Assembly (NCBI RefSeq): GCF_005222225.1 | Contig: NZ_CP036536.1 | Location: 1,946,001 to 2,010,000, forward strand | Source: Salinimonas lutimaris | GTDB lineage: Bacteria; Pseudomonadota; Gammaproteobacteria; Enterobacterales; Alteromonadaceae | Length of the DNA stretch: 64,000 nucleotides | Direction: 5' to 3' | Part shown: positions 26,595 to 35,460 of the stretch, one piece after another | Layout of the letters: every line of letters begins with the position of its first letter | Numbering within the stretch: position 1 is the stretch's first letter | Made by a program: the position numbers and the translations under genes | Notes under the pieces: model-generated | The model's input: only the letters and a program-made list of their open reading frames with translations | What the model was told of the DNA's origin: nothing | Database searches by the model: none

Positions 26595-27204
26595 TGTCTA
26601 ACGTCGCCTTATTTTCCTGCATGCCCAAGCGGCCGTCACAGAACCACCTGATTACCAGTGGGTAAATCCGTAACTCCTGCTCACGGACCCGCTCAGACAA
26701 ATCTTCTGCGGTATCTTCTTCAAATACTGGCACCCGGCTCTGAATGATCACCGGTCCACCGTCAAGTTCCGGTGTAACAAAGTGAACACTGACACCATGC
26801 TCGCTATCTTTGTTATCAATTGCCCGCTGATGCGTATTCAGCCCTTTGTACTTGGGCAACAAGGAAGGATGAATGTTCAATAGCCGCCCGGCAAAATGTT
26901 CAACAAATGCAGGTGTGAGAATTCGCATAAAACCGGCCAGAGCAACGCACTGGGCATCAGCCTCCTCAATTTCAGCCTGTAATGCAGCGTCGTAGTCTTC
27001 ACGGCTGGCATAATCTTTATGATTAATCACGCTGAACGCAATACCGGCCTGCTCAGCCCGGGCCAGACCATAGGCCCCCGGGACGTTTGAAATAACCCGG
27101 GTAATCTGGCCATTCACTGAACCGGCAGCGCAGGCATCAATAATTGCCTGCAGATTGCTGCCATTACCCGATATCAGTACACAAATATTCATCGGTTGGG
27201 TCAT
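26557..27204 (-). CDS. purN: Phosphoribosylglycinamide formyltransferase
   Basis: 215 residues, normal for PurN. Transfers a formyl group from 10-formyl-tetrahydrofolate to GAR in purine synthesis. The GAR-binding loop is LISGNGSNLQAI at the N-terminus; the catalytic Asn, His and Asp are seen in LLNIHPSLLPKYKGLNTH, the HGVSVHFVTPELDGGPVI segment and its Asp. It starts 2 bases after the purM stop codon and overlaps DUF3108 downstream, so the three form one operon. The ATG at 27204 is used; a second in-frame Met four codons later is also possible. Confidence 0.96.
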   Translation of the reverse strand: MTQPMNICVLISGNGSNLQAIIDACAAGSVNGQITRVISNVPGAYGLARAEQAGIAFSVINHKDYASREDYDAALQAEIEEADAQCVALAGFMRILTPAFVEHFAGRLLNIHPSLLPKYKGLNTHQRAIDNKDSEHGVSVHFVTPELDGGPVIIQSRVPVFEEDTAEDLSERVREQELRIYPLVIRWFCDGRLGMQENKATLDNEFIPTSGYASD

Positions 27205-27206
27205 GA

Positions 27207-28244
27207 TTATTGAATTTCTACCTGCGCTTCGTCATTACGATCTTCAATATGGCCAATCAGCCATGCTTTTTCACCTTGTTCCTGCAGCAGAGCCAATGCA
27301 CCATCCACATCCTGCTCGTCAACAACCAGCACCAGGCCTACACCACAGTTAAAGGTGCGATACATTTCGTGGGTGGTGATATTGCCCTGTTGCTGCAACC
27401 AGTCAAACACCTGTGGCCATTGCCAGCTATTTTCTTCAATAATCACTTTGGCAGTATCGGGCAGGACCCGTGGAATATTTTCCCAGAAGCCGCCGCCCGT
27501 AATATGTGAAATGGCTTTTACATCGTATTTTTCAAGCAGCGCCAGCACCGATTTGACATAAATTCGGGTAGGTGCCAGAAGGTGATCCTTCAGCGACTTA
27601 TCACCAAGTTGCTCGTCCAGACTGGCACCACTGACTTCCAGTACTTTTCTGACCAGTGAATATCCATTGGAGTGAGGACCAGAAGAACCCAGTGCGATCA
27701 GTTTCTGACCAGCCTGTACCTTGGTGCCGTCAATCACATCATCCGCTTCAACAACACCAACGCAAAACCCTGCAATGTCATAGTCGCCGCCATGATACAT
27801 GCCAGGCATCTCCGCAGTTTCACCGCCAATCAGCGCGCAACCGGCTTGCTCGCAACCTTCGCCGATACCGGTAACCACGGTTGCTGCTACATCAACATCC
27901 AGCTTGCCGGTGGCATAATAATCCAGGAAAAACAGCGGCTCTGCGCCCTGTACAATCAGGTCGTTCACACACATGGCGACCAAATCAATACCCACGCCCT
28001 GATGCTCACCGGCATCCATCGCCAGACGCAGTTTTGTGCCTACCCCGTCAGTACCTGAAACCAGTAACGGCCGTTTGTATTTTGCCGGCAGCTCACACAG
28101 GGCACCGAAGCCACCCAGTCCACCTTTGACTTCCGGACGATGCGTCCGCTTGGTTACAGATTTAATTCGATCAACCAGCTGGTTTCCGGCATCAATATCA
28201 ACGCCTGCGTCTTTGTAGCTTAAGGATGTTTTGTTGTCGCTCAC
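27207..28244 (-). CDS. purM: Phosphoribosylformylglycinamidine cyclo-ligase (AIR synthetase)
   Basis: 345 residues, as in E. coli. Closes the imidazole ring of AIR with ATP. N-terminal [15 protein letters not shown] and [13 protein letters not shown] are the family signatures (ATP/FGAM binding), and [14 protein letters not shown] and [13 protein letters not shown] follow in order. The start is a GTG at 28244 preceded by CAGGGCAG; the N-terminus [14 protein letters not shown] aligns with known PurM. It is the first gene of a purM-purN-DUF3108 operon and is divergent from the DUF2066 gene. I saw no clear PurR operator in the 218-bp gap between them. Confidence 0.97.
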   Translation of the reverse strand: MSDNKTSLSYKDAGVDIDAGNQLVDRIKSVTKRTHRPEVKGGLGGFGALCELPAKYKRPLLVSGTDGVGTKLRLAMDAGEHQGVGIDLVAMCVNDLIVQGAEPLFFLDYYATGKLDVDVAATVVTGIGEGCEQAGCALIGGETAEMPGMYHGGDYDIAGFCVGVVEADDVIDGTKVQAGQKLIALGSSGPHSNGYSLVRKVLEVSGASLDEQLGDKSLKDHLLAPTRIYVKSVLALLEKYDVKAISHITGGGFWENIPRVLPDTAKVIIEENSWQWPQVFDWLQQQGNITTHEMYRTFNCGVGLVLVVDEQDVDGALALLQEQGEKAWLIGHIEDRNDEAQVEIQ

Positions 28245-28462
28245 TGTTCTGCCCTGAAAGGAAGGATGGAAAAACGCGGATTCTACCAGCTAGCCAGACT
28301 AAGTCCAATTATCCTGGGACTGACCACCTGCCCATATTTTGCTAAATACCGGAAAACTCGGGGGGTAAGGGTAATTTGTTAGTGAAAAAAAACGCTAAAT
28401 GCCCCACAATAGCCCCAACATCGAGGCGACGTTCATCGAACCTGGAGTACAGAGTCCTATTC

Positions 28463-29773
28463 ATGTTCCCATCAAAATCTAATCTTATATCAGGCATTGC
28501 CCTGACATGCTGTTTGCTGGTTGCGCCGGCGCTATTTAACGCTGCGCCGGCACAGGCCAGTGCATTGATTGAAACAAATAAAGCGGGAGTGAAAGTAGAC
28601 AGTCAGGCGGCCAGCGCCCGCAAGGGGGCGCAGACACAAGCACTGCAACGGGTATTTATCAAGATGACCGGCGATAAATCTGTACTGGATAACGCCGGGG
28701 TGAAAACAGCGCTACGCTCGCCTTCTCAGTATTTGGTGTCTTATGAATATCAGACCCGTGATGGCCAGCTTTACTATGTAGCAGAATTTTCAAGACAGTC
28801 ACTTGTACGTATTTTGCAGCGTGAGTCGCTTTCATTATGGGGGCAACGCCGACCCGATACGTTATTATGGCTGGCAGGTCAGGACGATAGCGGACAACGC
28901 TGGATTTTGCGTGAAGAACAACAGGATGACACCACCCGGCAGCTTCGTCAGGTCAGTCAGGCGAGGGGGGTGCCGGTTAGCTTACCCCTGATGGACCTGA
29001 CGGATGCCGGTGCGATCAGTGTGACTGATGTCTGGGGTCAGTTTACCGGCGTGCTGCGCCGCGCATCCGAGCGCTATCAGCCTGATTTGATTCTGGGCGT
29101 CCGGTTACATCCCCGGCAGGCAGACAATGCCGGCCAATTTCTGACAACCGAAGAACGTCTGGAGCAGGCGCTGTCTAACAGCAATCTGGCGTTTGCCTAT
29201 GAACAAGGACAGCCGTCCGGGGACGAGCAGGCTGAAGCAGCGTCTGACCTGAATGAACAGGATGTGTTGAGCGAGTCTGAGGATATGATTGCTGACACCC
29301 CCGTTGAGCCTGCACCTAAGATCGTATCTATGGCGGCAAACGCCGGGCAGGGCGATATCGCGGCAGACTGGGTATTGCTGGATGGTAAGCGAACGCAGTT
29401 TGGCACATATTATGGAAGTACCGGTCCAGAAGCGGTGGCCAATCTGATGGATGCCTATGCCGATTATCTGGGGCAGCGTTTTGCCGTCGGGTTAGGCAGC
29501 AACGGGGCAAATGCCGGAACACTGCGTATTTCAGTGGCGAATCTGGATTCATTGCGTAAATATGTTCACGCCCAGCGCTTTTTGTCAGAGCTCAGTGTCA
29601 TCAAGAGTGCCGCCATGGTCTCTCAGGATGGGCCGGTTGCCCAGTTTGATATTGCCCTGACCGGCAGTGTTGATGATTTTAACAATGCCTTGTCATTAGA
29701 GTCTCGCCTGCGCCCGGTCACCGATGCGCTGGGCCGGCCACTTGAGGGATTTAATTTTTACTGGAACGAATAG
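28463..29773 (+). CDS. DUF2066 secreted protein
   Basis: 436 residues from the ATG at 28463, chosen because it puts a signal peptide (about 1-36, hydrophobic ALTCCLLVAPALF, cleavage near AQASA) at the N-terminus; the frame is open 87 bases further up but that adds a cationic non-signal leader. DUF2066 features are the N-terminal ETNKAGVKVDSQAASARKGA and the QALQRVFIKMTGD repeat-like stretch. An acidic low-complexity linker occurs at about 280-305. Function unknown; the gene is almost always beside hda or purM in gammaproteobacteria. hda begins one base after its stop, so the two are coupled. Confidence 0.83.
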   Translation: MFPSKSNLISGIALTCCLLVAPALFNAAPAQASALIETNKAGVKVDSQAASARKGAQTQALQRVFIKMTGDKSVLDNAGVKTALRSPSQYLVSYEYQTRDGQLYYVAEFSRQSLVRILQRESLSLWGQRRPDTLLWLAGQDDSGQRWILREEQQDDTTRQLRQVSQARGVPVSLPLMDLTDAGAISVTDVWGQFTGVLRRASERYQPDLILGVRLHPRQADNAGQFLTTEERLEQALSNSNLAFAYEQGQPSGDEQAEAASDLNEQDVLSESEDMIADTPVEPAPKIVSMAANAGQGDIAADWVLLDGKRTQFGTYYGSTGPEAVANLMDAYADYLGQRFAVGLGSNGANAGTLRISVANLDSLRKYVHAQRFLSELSVIKSAAMVSQDGPVAQFDIALTGSVDDFNNALSLESRLRPVTDALGRPLEGFNFYWNE

Positions 29774-29774
29774 T

Positions 29775-30509
29775 ATGCAGTTGCCGTTGCCTGTCACGCT
29801 TCCGGCAGACGAAACATTCAGTAGTTTTATCGCGACCTGTAATGAACAACTGGTGACTATGCTCTCATCGCTGGCTGCAAGCGTGCCGCACTGGCAAGCC
29901 CAGACCGCGCTGTCTGCCTTTGCCAATCAGCGCTTGCCCTTGTGTATAGTTACCGGGCCTTCAGGGCGGGGTAAAAGTCATCTGCTGTATGCCTGCTGTC
30001 ACCATATTGCCCATCGTCAGGTAGACCACATCTACCTGAACCTGAGCGATACTGCGCAGTGGTCGCCTGGCGTATTTGACGGGCTGGAGAACCTGGCGTT
30101 TATTGCGCTGGATAATGTTCACGCCATTGCTGGTGATCCGCAATGGGAAGAAGCGCTGTTTGATTTACTCAACCGGGTGATGGAACAACGAGCCTGTGTT
30201 ATTTTGTGCTCCTCTGCTATCGGCCCGGCAAATCCTGCCTTCTTGTTACCTGATCTTCGCTCTCGCCTGCAGTGGGGCATGGCCTATCAGTTGCAGAGTC
30301 TGGATGATGACAGTCGTAAGCTGGCGTTGCAGTATCGCGCTGAGCAAAAGGGGCTGAATTTTTCCGCTACCGCCCTGCAGTTTCTGCTCACCCATTATGA
30401 CCGTAACCTCACCAGTTTGATGCAGATGCTCGACCGGCTGGATACCCGCTCACTACAGGAACAAAGAAAAATCACCGTGGCATTGGTGAAACGGGAACTG
30501 GGCTTGTAA
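29775..30509 (+). CDS. hda: DnaA regulatory inactivator Hda
   Basis: 244 residues from the ATG at 29775 (the longer frame from 29724 overlaps DUF2066). Hda binds the sliding clamp and stimulates ATP hydrolysis by DnaA after initiation. The N-terminus MQLPLPVTLPADETF carries the clamp-binding motif QLPLP, which fixes the start. The AAA+ part has GPSGRGKSHLLYACC (Walker A, about 62-70), FIALDNVHAIAG (Walker B) and DLRSRLQWGMAYQLQ (arginine finger/sensor region). It starts one base after the DUF2066 gene. Similarity to DnaA and the clamp motif separate it from DnaA itself. Confidence 0.93.
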   Translation: MQLPLPVTLPADETFSSFIATCNEQLVTMLSSLAASVPHWQAQTALSAFANQRLPLCIVTGPSGRGKSHLLYACCHHIAHRQVDHIYLNLSDTAQWSPGVFDGLENLAFIALDNVHAIAGDPQWEEALFDLLNRVMEQRACVILCSSAIGPANPAFLLPDLRSRLQWGMAYQLQSLDDDSRKLALQYRAEQKGLNFSATALQFLLTHYDRNLTSLMQMLDRLDTRSLQEQRKITVALVKRELGL

Positions 30510-30552
30510 ACACGGTGGTGGTGAGGTAATAACAAAAACAACCCGGCATTTC

Positions 30553-30568
30553 AGGTTACGCGTAACCT
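30553..30568. repeat. Perfect 16-bp palindrome between convergent hda and DUF2069
   Basis: AGGTTACGCGTAACCT reads the same on both strands. It lies in the 113-bp gap between two converging genes with no T tract, so it is either a weak bidirectional stop or a protein-binding site. Confidence 0.6.
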
Positions 30569-30622
30569 CTGCAGACTAACAATGGCAATGCCTGCAGTAG
30601 TGAGTGCCTACCTGCCGGTATG

Positions 30623-31042
30623 TTACTCGCCGCTATCCTCAAACAACTGTTTTTCCCGGGCCATGGCATCTTTGAGCTTACCGGGGCTCAGTCCCAGTTC
30701 ACGACCCCGACACCGGGCAAAGCCACTGCAACTGATAAACATCAGTACCGCGATCGCAATTTCAATCAGTGCCAGTCCTCGTTCCTCCGGTTCTGCATAG
30801 GCAATGGTGATGCCGTGAATCAGATAGATGAGAGTCACAAAGTTTGCCCAGGCATGGGTATATGCCGAGCCTTTAAGTAGTCCGCGCAGTGGTAGTAACA
30901 AAGGCGCCACATACACTACAAACACAAACACCGCAGAATAACGACTCTGACCCAGCAGGCTGTGCCACGCCACCACCCAGCTTAACAGCGCAAAATAGCT
31001 GCATAGTGAGGCATAACGAAGGAGGCGGGTGGCAGGCTTCAT
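30623..31042 (-). CDS. DUF2069 four-helix inner-membrane protein
   Basis: 139 residues with about four membrane helices (around 10-28, 36-54, 65-82 and 88-108) and a charged C-terminal tail (GRELGLSPGKLKDAMAREKQ). The pattern, and its place directly after wrbA, matches the DUF2069 family; no function is known. AGGAG lies upstream of the ATG at 31042. Gap to wrbA is 9 bases, so it is the last gene of an arsC-wrbA-DUF2069 operon. Confidence 0.82.
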   Translation of the reverse strand: MKPATRLLRYASLCSYFALLSWVVAWHSLLGQSRYSAVFVFVVYVAPLLLPLRGLLKGSAYTHAWANFVTLIYLIHGITIAYAEPEERGLALIEIAIAVLMFISCSGFARCRGRELGLSPGKLKDAMAREKQLFEDSGE

Positions 31043-31051
31043 AGTGATCTC

Positions 31052-31630
31052 CTAACGCAATTTGGTGGCTATCTGAGCCAGTCGTTTACCCATAGCCGCG
31101 GCCAGTTGCTGTTCATGGGAAGATAATCCCTGATTGTTCTGCACATGTGTTACACCATAAGGGGTGCCACCGGTGCGGGTGTCATGCAGGGCCGGTTCGC
31201 TGTAGGGCAAACCGCAGTAAATCATTCCCTGGTGCAGCAATGGGATTGCCATGGTTAACAGGGTGCTCTCCTGACCGCCGTGTAGGCTGCTGGTAGAGGT
31301 AAACACACAAAAGGGTTTATCAATCAACTCACCTTTTAGCCAAATATCGCTGGTACTGTCGATAAAGTGTTTCAGTGGCGCGGCCATGTTCCCAAAGCGG
31401 GTCGGACTTCCCAGGGCCAGGCCGGCACATTCTTTTAAATCCTGCTTGGACACAAAAGGTGGTCCGTTGTCGGGTACCGCGGTCACTTCACTGCTTTGAT
31501 ATTCACGGATAGGCGCCACTGTACGAATACGTGCACTGCAGCCCGCAGATTCAATGCCTGCTGCAATTGCCTGGGCCAGCCGTGCAGTGCTGCCATGACG
31601 GCTATAGTAGAGCACCAGAATTTCCGTCAT
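31052..31630 (-). CDS. wrbA: NAD(P)H:quinone oxidoreductase, WrbA type
   Basis: 192 residues, flavodoxin fold. The FMN phosphate loop is YYSRHGSTARLAQ at 8-20, and LGSPTRFGNMAAPLKHFID and the TSSLHGGQESTLLTM segment are typical of WrbA. Two-electron quinone reduction protects against redox cycling. The start codon shares one base with the arsC stop (TAATG), so translation is coupled; DUF2069 follows. Confidence 0.92.
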   Translation of the reverse strand: MTEILVLYYSRHGSTARLAQAIAAGIESAGCSARIRTVAPIREYQSSEVTAVPDNGPPFVSKQDLKECAGLALGSPTRFGNMAAPLKHFIDSTSDIWLKGELIDKPFCVFTSTSSLHGGQESTLLTMAIPLLHQGMIYCGLPYSEPALHDTRTGGTPYGVTHVQNNQGLSSHEQQLAAAMGKRLAQIATKLR

Positions 31631-31983
31631 TACAGAATCTCCAGCACCGCTTCTGGTGGCCGGCCGATGCGCGCCTGATTATTGAAAATTACAACCGGGC
31701 GTTCCAGTAGTTTGGGGTAGTCCACAATGGCGGCAAACGCCTGTTCTTTAGTGATCGTTGTCTTATCCAGTCCGGCCTGTTTAAACTCAGCCTCTTTAGG
31801 CCGCATCATATCCAGAACAGTGTCCAGCCCGAGCTGAGTATATAATTCAGCCAGTTGAGCCTGGTTGAGCGGTGTTTTCAGGTATTCAGTAACCTCCACG
31901 CTATAACCCTTATCCTCGAGCAGTTGTAATGTCTGTCGTGACTTAGAGCAGCGCGGGTTATGCAATATCTGAATACGTTCCAT
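31630..31983 (-). CDS. arsC: ArsC-family thiol reductase (glutaredoxin-dependent arsenate reductase)
   Basis: 117 residues. ILHNPRCSKSRQTLQLL has the single catalytic Cys12 of the glutaredoxin-coupled ArsC family, and RPVVIFNNQARIGRPPEAVL is the conserved C-terminal substrate loop. No arsB or arsR is nearby, so true arsenate resistance is not shown; in many gammaproteobacteria this chromosomal copy sits with wrbA. First gene of the three-gene leftward operon. Confidence 0.88.
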   Translation of the reverse strand: MERIQILHNPRCSKSRQTLQLLEDKGYSVEVTEYLKTPLNQAQLAELYTQLGLDTVLDMMRPKEAEFKQAGLDKTTITKEQAFAAIVDYPKLLERPVVIFNNQARIGRPPEAVLEIL

Positions 31984-32078
31984 AAATCTTTACCTTTTAA
32001 CGGTTTACTGTGGACGGGCCATCAGGCCCAAGATAAGCTTAACAGGATTCTAACAAGGTTGAAGGGAAAAAGCCTGTC

Positions 32079-32600
32079 ATGACAAATGAAAAAAAAGTCA
32101 CCGGTCTTTTTGGCGGTAAGCGTTTGTTATACATTGCTATTGCGCTGATTGCTTTAACCGGTGGCTGGCTAAGCCAGTCACTTGTAAACCCGCCATCGTC
32201 ATCCGGCTTTACCACCAGTGACGGACAAACTCATACCTGGGATGAATTACAGGGACGCTGGGTGATCATCAATTATTTTGCCCCCTGGTGTGCACCCTGT
32301 CTGCGCGAAGTTCCGCAGCTGAATGCTTTTTTCCGGCAAAACGATGGGCGGGTAACGTTATTTGCCATCAATTATGACCCGGCTACCAGGCAGGAAGTGG
32401 CGGCACTTAAACAGCAGCACAATATGCAGTTTCCGGTTATCGTGGCTACGCCCGATACCCGTTTGCCGGTGTCAGCGCCACCGGCATTACCTGCCACCTA
32501 TATTATTAATCCACAAGGGCAGGTCAGCCAGCGGTTACTGGGCGAGGTGACGGTAGAGCGCCTTAACCAGGCATTGAACGCCGGCTTACAAACGCTTTAA
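32079..32600 (+). CDS. TlpA-like membrane thioredoxin
   Basis: 173 residues. One N-terminal helix (about 16-34) leads into a periplasmic thioredoxin domain with CAPC in YFAPWCAPCLREVPQL and the cis-Pro loop in PALPATYIINPQG. Likely keeps periplasmic thiols reduced or delivers electrons for cytochrome or disulfide maintenance; partner unknown. The last 15 bases overlap the 3' end of the convergent bepA gene. Paralogous in design to 10272-10862 but with a different active-site pair (CAPC against CEVC). Confidence 0.87.
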   Translation: MTNEKKVTGLFGGKRLLYIAIALIALTGGWLSQSLVNPPSSSGFTTSDGQTHTWDELQGRWVIINYFAPWCAPCLREVPQLNAFFRQNDGRVTLFAINYDPATRQEVAALKQQHNMQFPVIVATPDTRLPVSAPPALPATYIINPQGQVSQRLLGEVTVERLNQALNAGLQTL

Positions 32601-34049
32601 GCGCTCTTCATCTTCACGAATTTGCTTGATTCTGGCCCGTATCTTTTGTTTCTCAAGATGATTGTCGCCGGTGTAGTTATAGGCAAACTGAAGCTCATCG
32701 ATAGCGCGCTGGTGTGCACCATTTAACATGAACACTTCAGCTTTAGCCTGGTGCATATCCTTGCGATCATCACTGCGCTGATAGGCACTGGTCAGCAGTT
32801 GCCAAGCCACTTCGTATTCTTTGTCCACCAACAGATAGTCGCGCAGAATCTTGATGGCTTTTTGCTGTTCACCGGCTTCAATCAATGCATTAGCCTGATT
32901 CAGGGCCAGCACTTTGTTGCGTGGCGTTCTGGACAAATGCGGAGCCAGCCGGGCCGTCGCTTGTGCATAGTTGGACTGGGCCAGAGAAATATCTGTGGCG
33001 GCATCCAGATAAAACAGGTTTTCCGGACGCTGGGCTAACAACTCATTAATAATCGGCTCTGCCTTATCGGCCTGTTCATTGCGCAGATAGGCAAGGGCAA
33101 GACCATAAAGCGCGGCTTCACGCACAACATATTTTTTGTTTTTCACCGCATTACTGTAGTAATCCAGGCTGTACCGTTTATCAAAGGTGTACCGGCTCAT
33201 AATACGGGACTTGGCCAGATGAAATGACAAGCTCGGTGCCAACGATACGCTGGGGAAGTTAGCAGCTCGGGCTCTGGCATCGGCAACCCGGGTTTCGGTT
33301 AGCGGATGCGAGAGCAAACGGGCAGGGGGCTGCGAAACCAGCCGGTATTTTTCATTCAGGGTGGAGAAAAACGAAGCAGCGGCATTCGGGTCAAATCCTG
33401 CATGAGCCAGCATGGTAATACCAATCCGGTCAGCTTCTTCTTCGTTGGAACGGGTGTAGTCTATCTGCATCTGGGCATTGGCAGCCTGGCTACCAGCCAG
33501 CGCCGCCATGCCGGCTTCAGGGCTGGCAATGGCCAGCAATACACCACCGAGCATGGAAGCCAGTGCCAGCGGTGCCGTTTTTTGCTGCGACTCTATTTTA
33601 CGCGCCAGATGGCGCTGGGTGACGTGGGAGATTTCATGCGCCAGTACCGAGGCCAGTTCGCTTTCACTTTTGGCGTGGTGAATAAGCCCGGAGTGCACAC
33701 CAATATTGCCGCCAAAAAAGGCAAAAGCATTGATGGCGTCATTATTCACCCAGAAAAAATGAAACGGAAACTTGGCACTGTCTGCGTAGCGAACCAGACG
33801 ATTGCCCAGGTCCTGTAAATACTCATCGAGTACCGGGTCCATGACCAAAGGTGCCTGTCCACGCATTTGCTTCATAACCGCATCGCCGATAATTTTTTCT
33901 TTACTTAGCGGCAGGGCGCTAGAGGCCACCACACCAATTTCAGGCAAGGCGTTTTTATCACTGTATACATCCTGTGCAACGGCCGTCAGGCTCATGGTGA
34001 AAAACACCAGGCCGGCCTGAATACTTCTTTTCACAATTGATTTCATCAT
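32586..34049 (-). CDS. bepA: Beta-barrel assembly-enhancing protease BepA (M48)
   Basis: 487 residues from the ATG at 34049, the same length as E. coli BepA; an in-frame TTG at 34067 is less likely. A signal peptide (about 1-26, cleavage after AVAQ) exports it to the periplasm, where BepA degrades or assists misassembled outer-membrane proteins such as LptD. The zinc motif is HEISH (residues 138-142) with a third ligand Glu in NEEEADRIG. C-terminal TPR repeats (about 310-480) bind the BAM complex and clients. Its 3' end overlaps tlpA on the other strand by 15 bases. Confidence 0.93.
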   Translation of the reverse strand: MMKSIVKRSIQAGLVFFTMSLTAVAQDVYSDKNALPEIGVVASSALPLSKEKIIGDAVMKQMRGQAPLVMDPVLDEYLQDLGNRLVRYADSAKFPFHFFWVNNDAINAFAFFGGNIGVHSGLIHHAKSESELASVLAHEISHVTQRHLARKIESQQKTAPLALASMLGGVLLAIASPEAGMAALAGSQAANAQMQIDYTRSNEEEADRIGITMLAHAGFDPNAAASFFSTLNEKYRLVSQPPARLLSHPLTETRVADARARAANFPSVSLAPSLSFHLAKSRIMSRYTFDKRYSLDYYSNAVKNKKYVVREAALYGLALAYLRNEQADKAEPIINELLAQRPENLFYLDAATDISLAQSNYAQATARLAPHLSRTPRNKVLALNQANALIEAGEQQKAIKILRDYLLVDKEYEVAWQLLTSAYQRSDDRKDMHQAKAEVFMLNGAHQRAIDELQFAYNYTGDNHLEKQKIRARIKQIREDEERLKRL

Positions 34050-34269
34050 GCCCTTTTTTAACTGCAATCCGGCGTAATGCTACTTAGAACGCCTGAGCAG
34101 CCGAACAGTTTCATTTTTATTTTATTCCATCGCTATTGTGCCCAAGCTAACGTGGCTTTGCTATACACAAATGAACAAAATCAATGTTATTCCGTCAGTA
34201 TCAATTCTAGTAAAAATGAGTGGCAAGCCGGAGCTGCTAAACCATGGGTTAAAAAGCAGTTTTTGTCGG

Positions 34270-34298
34270 TTGCTCTGGACCTGTGCATACCCTATGAT
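34270..34298 (+). promoter_or_regulatory. Candidate promoter for the AI-2E permease gene
   Basis: TTGCTC (34270-34275), 17-bp spacer, TATGAT (34293-34298), ending 33 bp before the ATG. The -35 is weak. The rest of the 282-bp gap up to bepA holds only open frames without features. Confidence 0.4.
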
Positions 34299-34331
34299 GC
34301 GCTTTTGCGCACAAAAATTTGAGACTTTTTA

Positions 34332-35408
34332 ATGAGTTTGTTTAATGTGTTCGGTCGCTGGTACCGACGCAAGTTTTCAGATCCCGATGCAGCGATGCTG
34401 CTCATTTTGATTTTGCTGACCGCGGCGGTGTTGCTGGTGTGGGGCGAACTCATTATGCCAGTATTGGTGGCTGCCGTGATCGCATATTTGCTCGACTGGC
34501 CGGTGACCCGACTGGTCAGAATAGGGCTGGGTCGTACTCTGGCCTGTTCTATGGTGCTGCTCGGCTTTGTGGCGGTCAGTATCGGTATTCTGGTGGGGCT
34601 GGTTCCGATTATCTCACGTCAAAGTATTAATCTTATTCAGGAGACGCCGCTTATTTGGCAAAATGCCCAGGACTGGGTGCTGACCTTGCCGGAAAAATAC
34701 CCCGATTACGTACAGGTTTATCATATTCATCAGATGATGGAAGGACTGAATGATAAACTGGTGGAAGTGGGTGAGCAGCTGATTTCAGTCTCTGTTCACT
34801 CTATCGGTAATGTGGCTGCGCTGCTGGTGTACCTCATTCTGGTGCCGTTGATGGTGTTTTTTATGCTCAAAGACAAACGGTTTTTTGTGCAGAGTATCTC
34901 TGGTGTGTTGCCGCAGGAACGGCGGCTTATCACTCAGGTGGGACATGAAATGAATACTCAGATCGCCAATTATATTCGCGGCAAGGTGATTGAAATTATC
35001 ATTGTGGGTGCGGTGTCGTGTATTACATTTGTGCTGATGGACCTGAGATATGCCATTTTGCTCGGTGTGCTGGTTGGGCTATCGGTACTGATTCCCTATA
35101 TTGGCGCAGCCGTAGTCACGATTCCGGTTGCGGTGGTTGCTATGTTTCAGTGGGGGATTACTCCGCAGTTCTGGTACCTGATGGTAGCTTACGGCATTAT
35201 CCAGGCGCTTGACGGTAATTTACTGGTGCCGGTACTATTTTCAGAAGCTGTCAGTCTGCACCCTTTGTATATCATCATCGCCGTGCTGTTTTTTGGCGGA
35301 CTGTGGGGCTTTTGGGGCGTGTTCTTTGCCATTCCGCTGGCTACCCTGGTTAAGGCCCTTATCACCGCCTGGAGTAGCGATGTGGGCGGTAGTAGTCTTA
35401 TATCCTGA
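34332..35408 (+). CDS. perM: AI-2E family transporter (PerM-like)
   Basis: 358 residues with about 7-8 membrane helices and the long soluble segment between helices 2 and 3 (about 120-150) seen in the AI-2E/PerM family. Motifs GELIMPVLVAAVIAYLLDWPV near the N-terminus and IPYIGAAVVTIPVAVVA and LVPVLFSEAVSLHPLYII near the C-terminus are diagnostic. The family exports varied small molecules; autoinducer-2 export is shown for only one member, so the substrate is unknown. No good ribosome site is seen. A strong terminator follows. Confidence 0.88.
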   Translation: MSLFNVFGRWYRRKFSDPDAAMLLILILLTAAVLLVWGELIMPVLVAAVIAYLLDWPVTRLVRIGLGRTLACSMVLLGFVAVSIGILVGLVPIISRQSINLIQETPLIWQNAQDWVLTLPEKYPDYVQVYHIHQMMEGLNDKLVEVGEQLISVSVHSIGNVAALLVYLILVPLMVFFMLKDKRFFVQSISGVLPQERRLITQVGHEMNTQIANYIRGKVIEIIIVGAVSCITFVLMDLRYAILLGVLVGLSVLIPYIGAAVVTIPVAVVAMFQWGITPQFWYLMVAYGIIQALDGNLLVPVLFSEAVSLHPLYIIIAVLFFGGLWGFWGVFFAIPLATLVKALITAWSSDVGGSSLIS

Positions 35409-35421
35409 TAAGTACATAGCG

Positions 35422-35448
35422 AAAGGCCCGCAGTAAGCGGGCCTTTTT
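35422..35448 (+). terminator. Rho-independent terminator, probably bidirectional
   Basis: AAGGCCCGC (35422-35430) pairs with GCGGGCCTT (35436-35444), loop AGTAA, then a T run. It ends perM and may also end bcp coming from the other side. Confidence 0.9.
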
Positions 35449-35460
35449 TGTGTTCATTAC

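Noticed and set aside
34077..34331. Small ORFs between bepA and the AI-2E permease
   Set aside because: Two overlapping frames without ribosome sites or recognisable sequence; promoter region.
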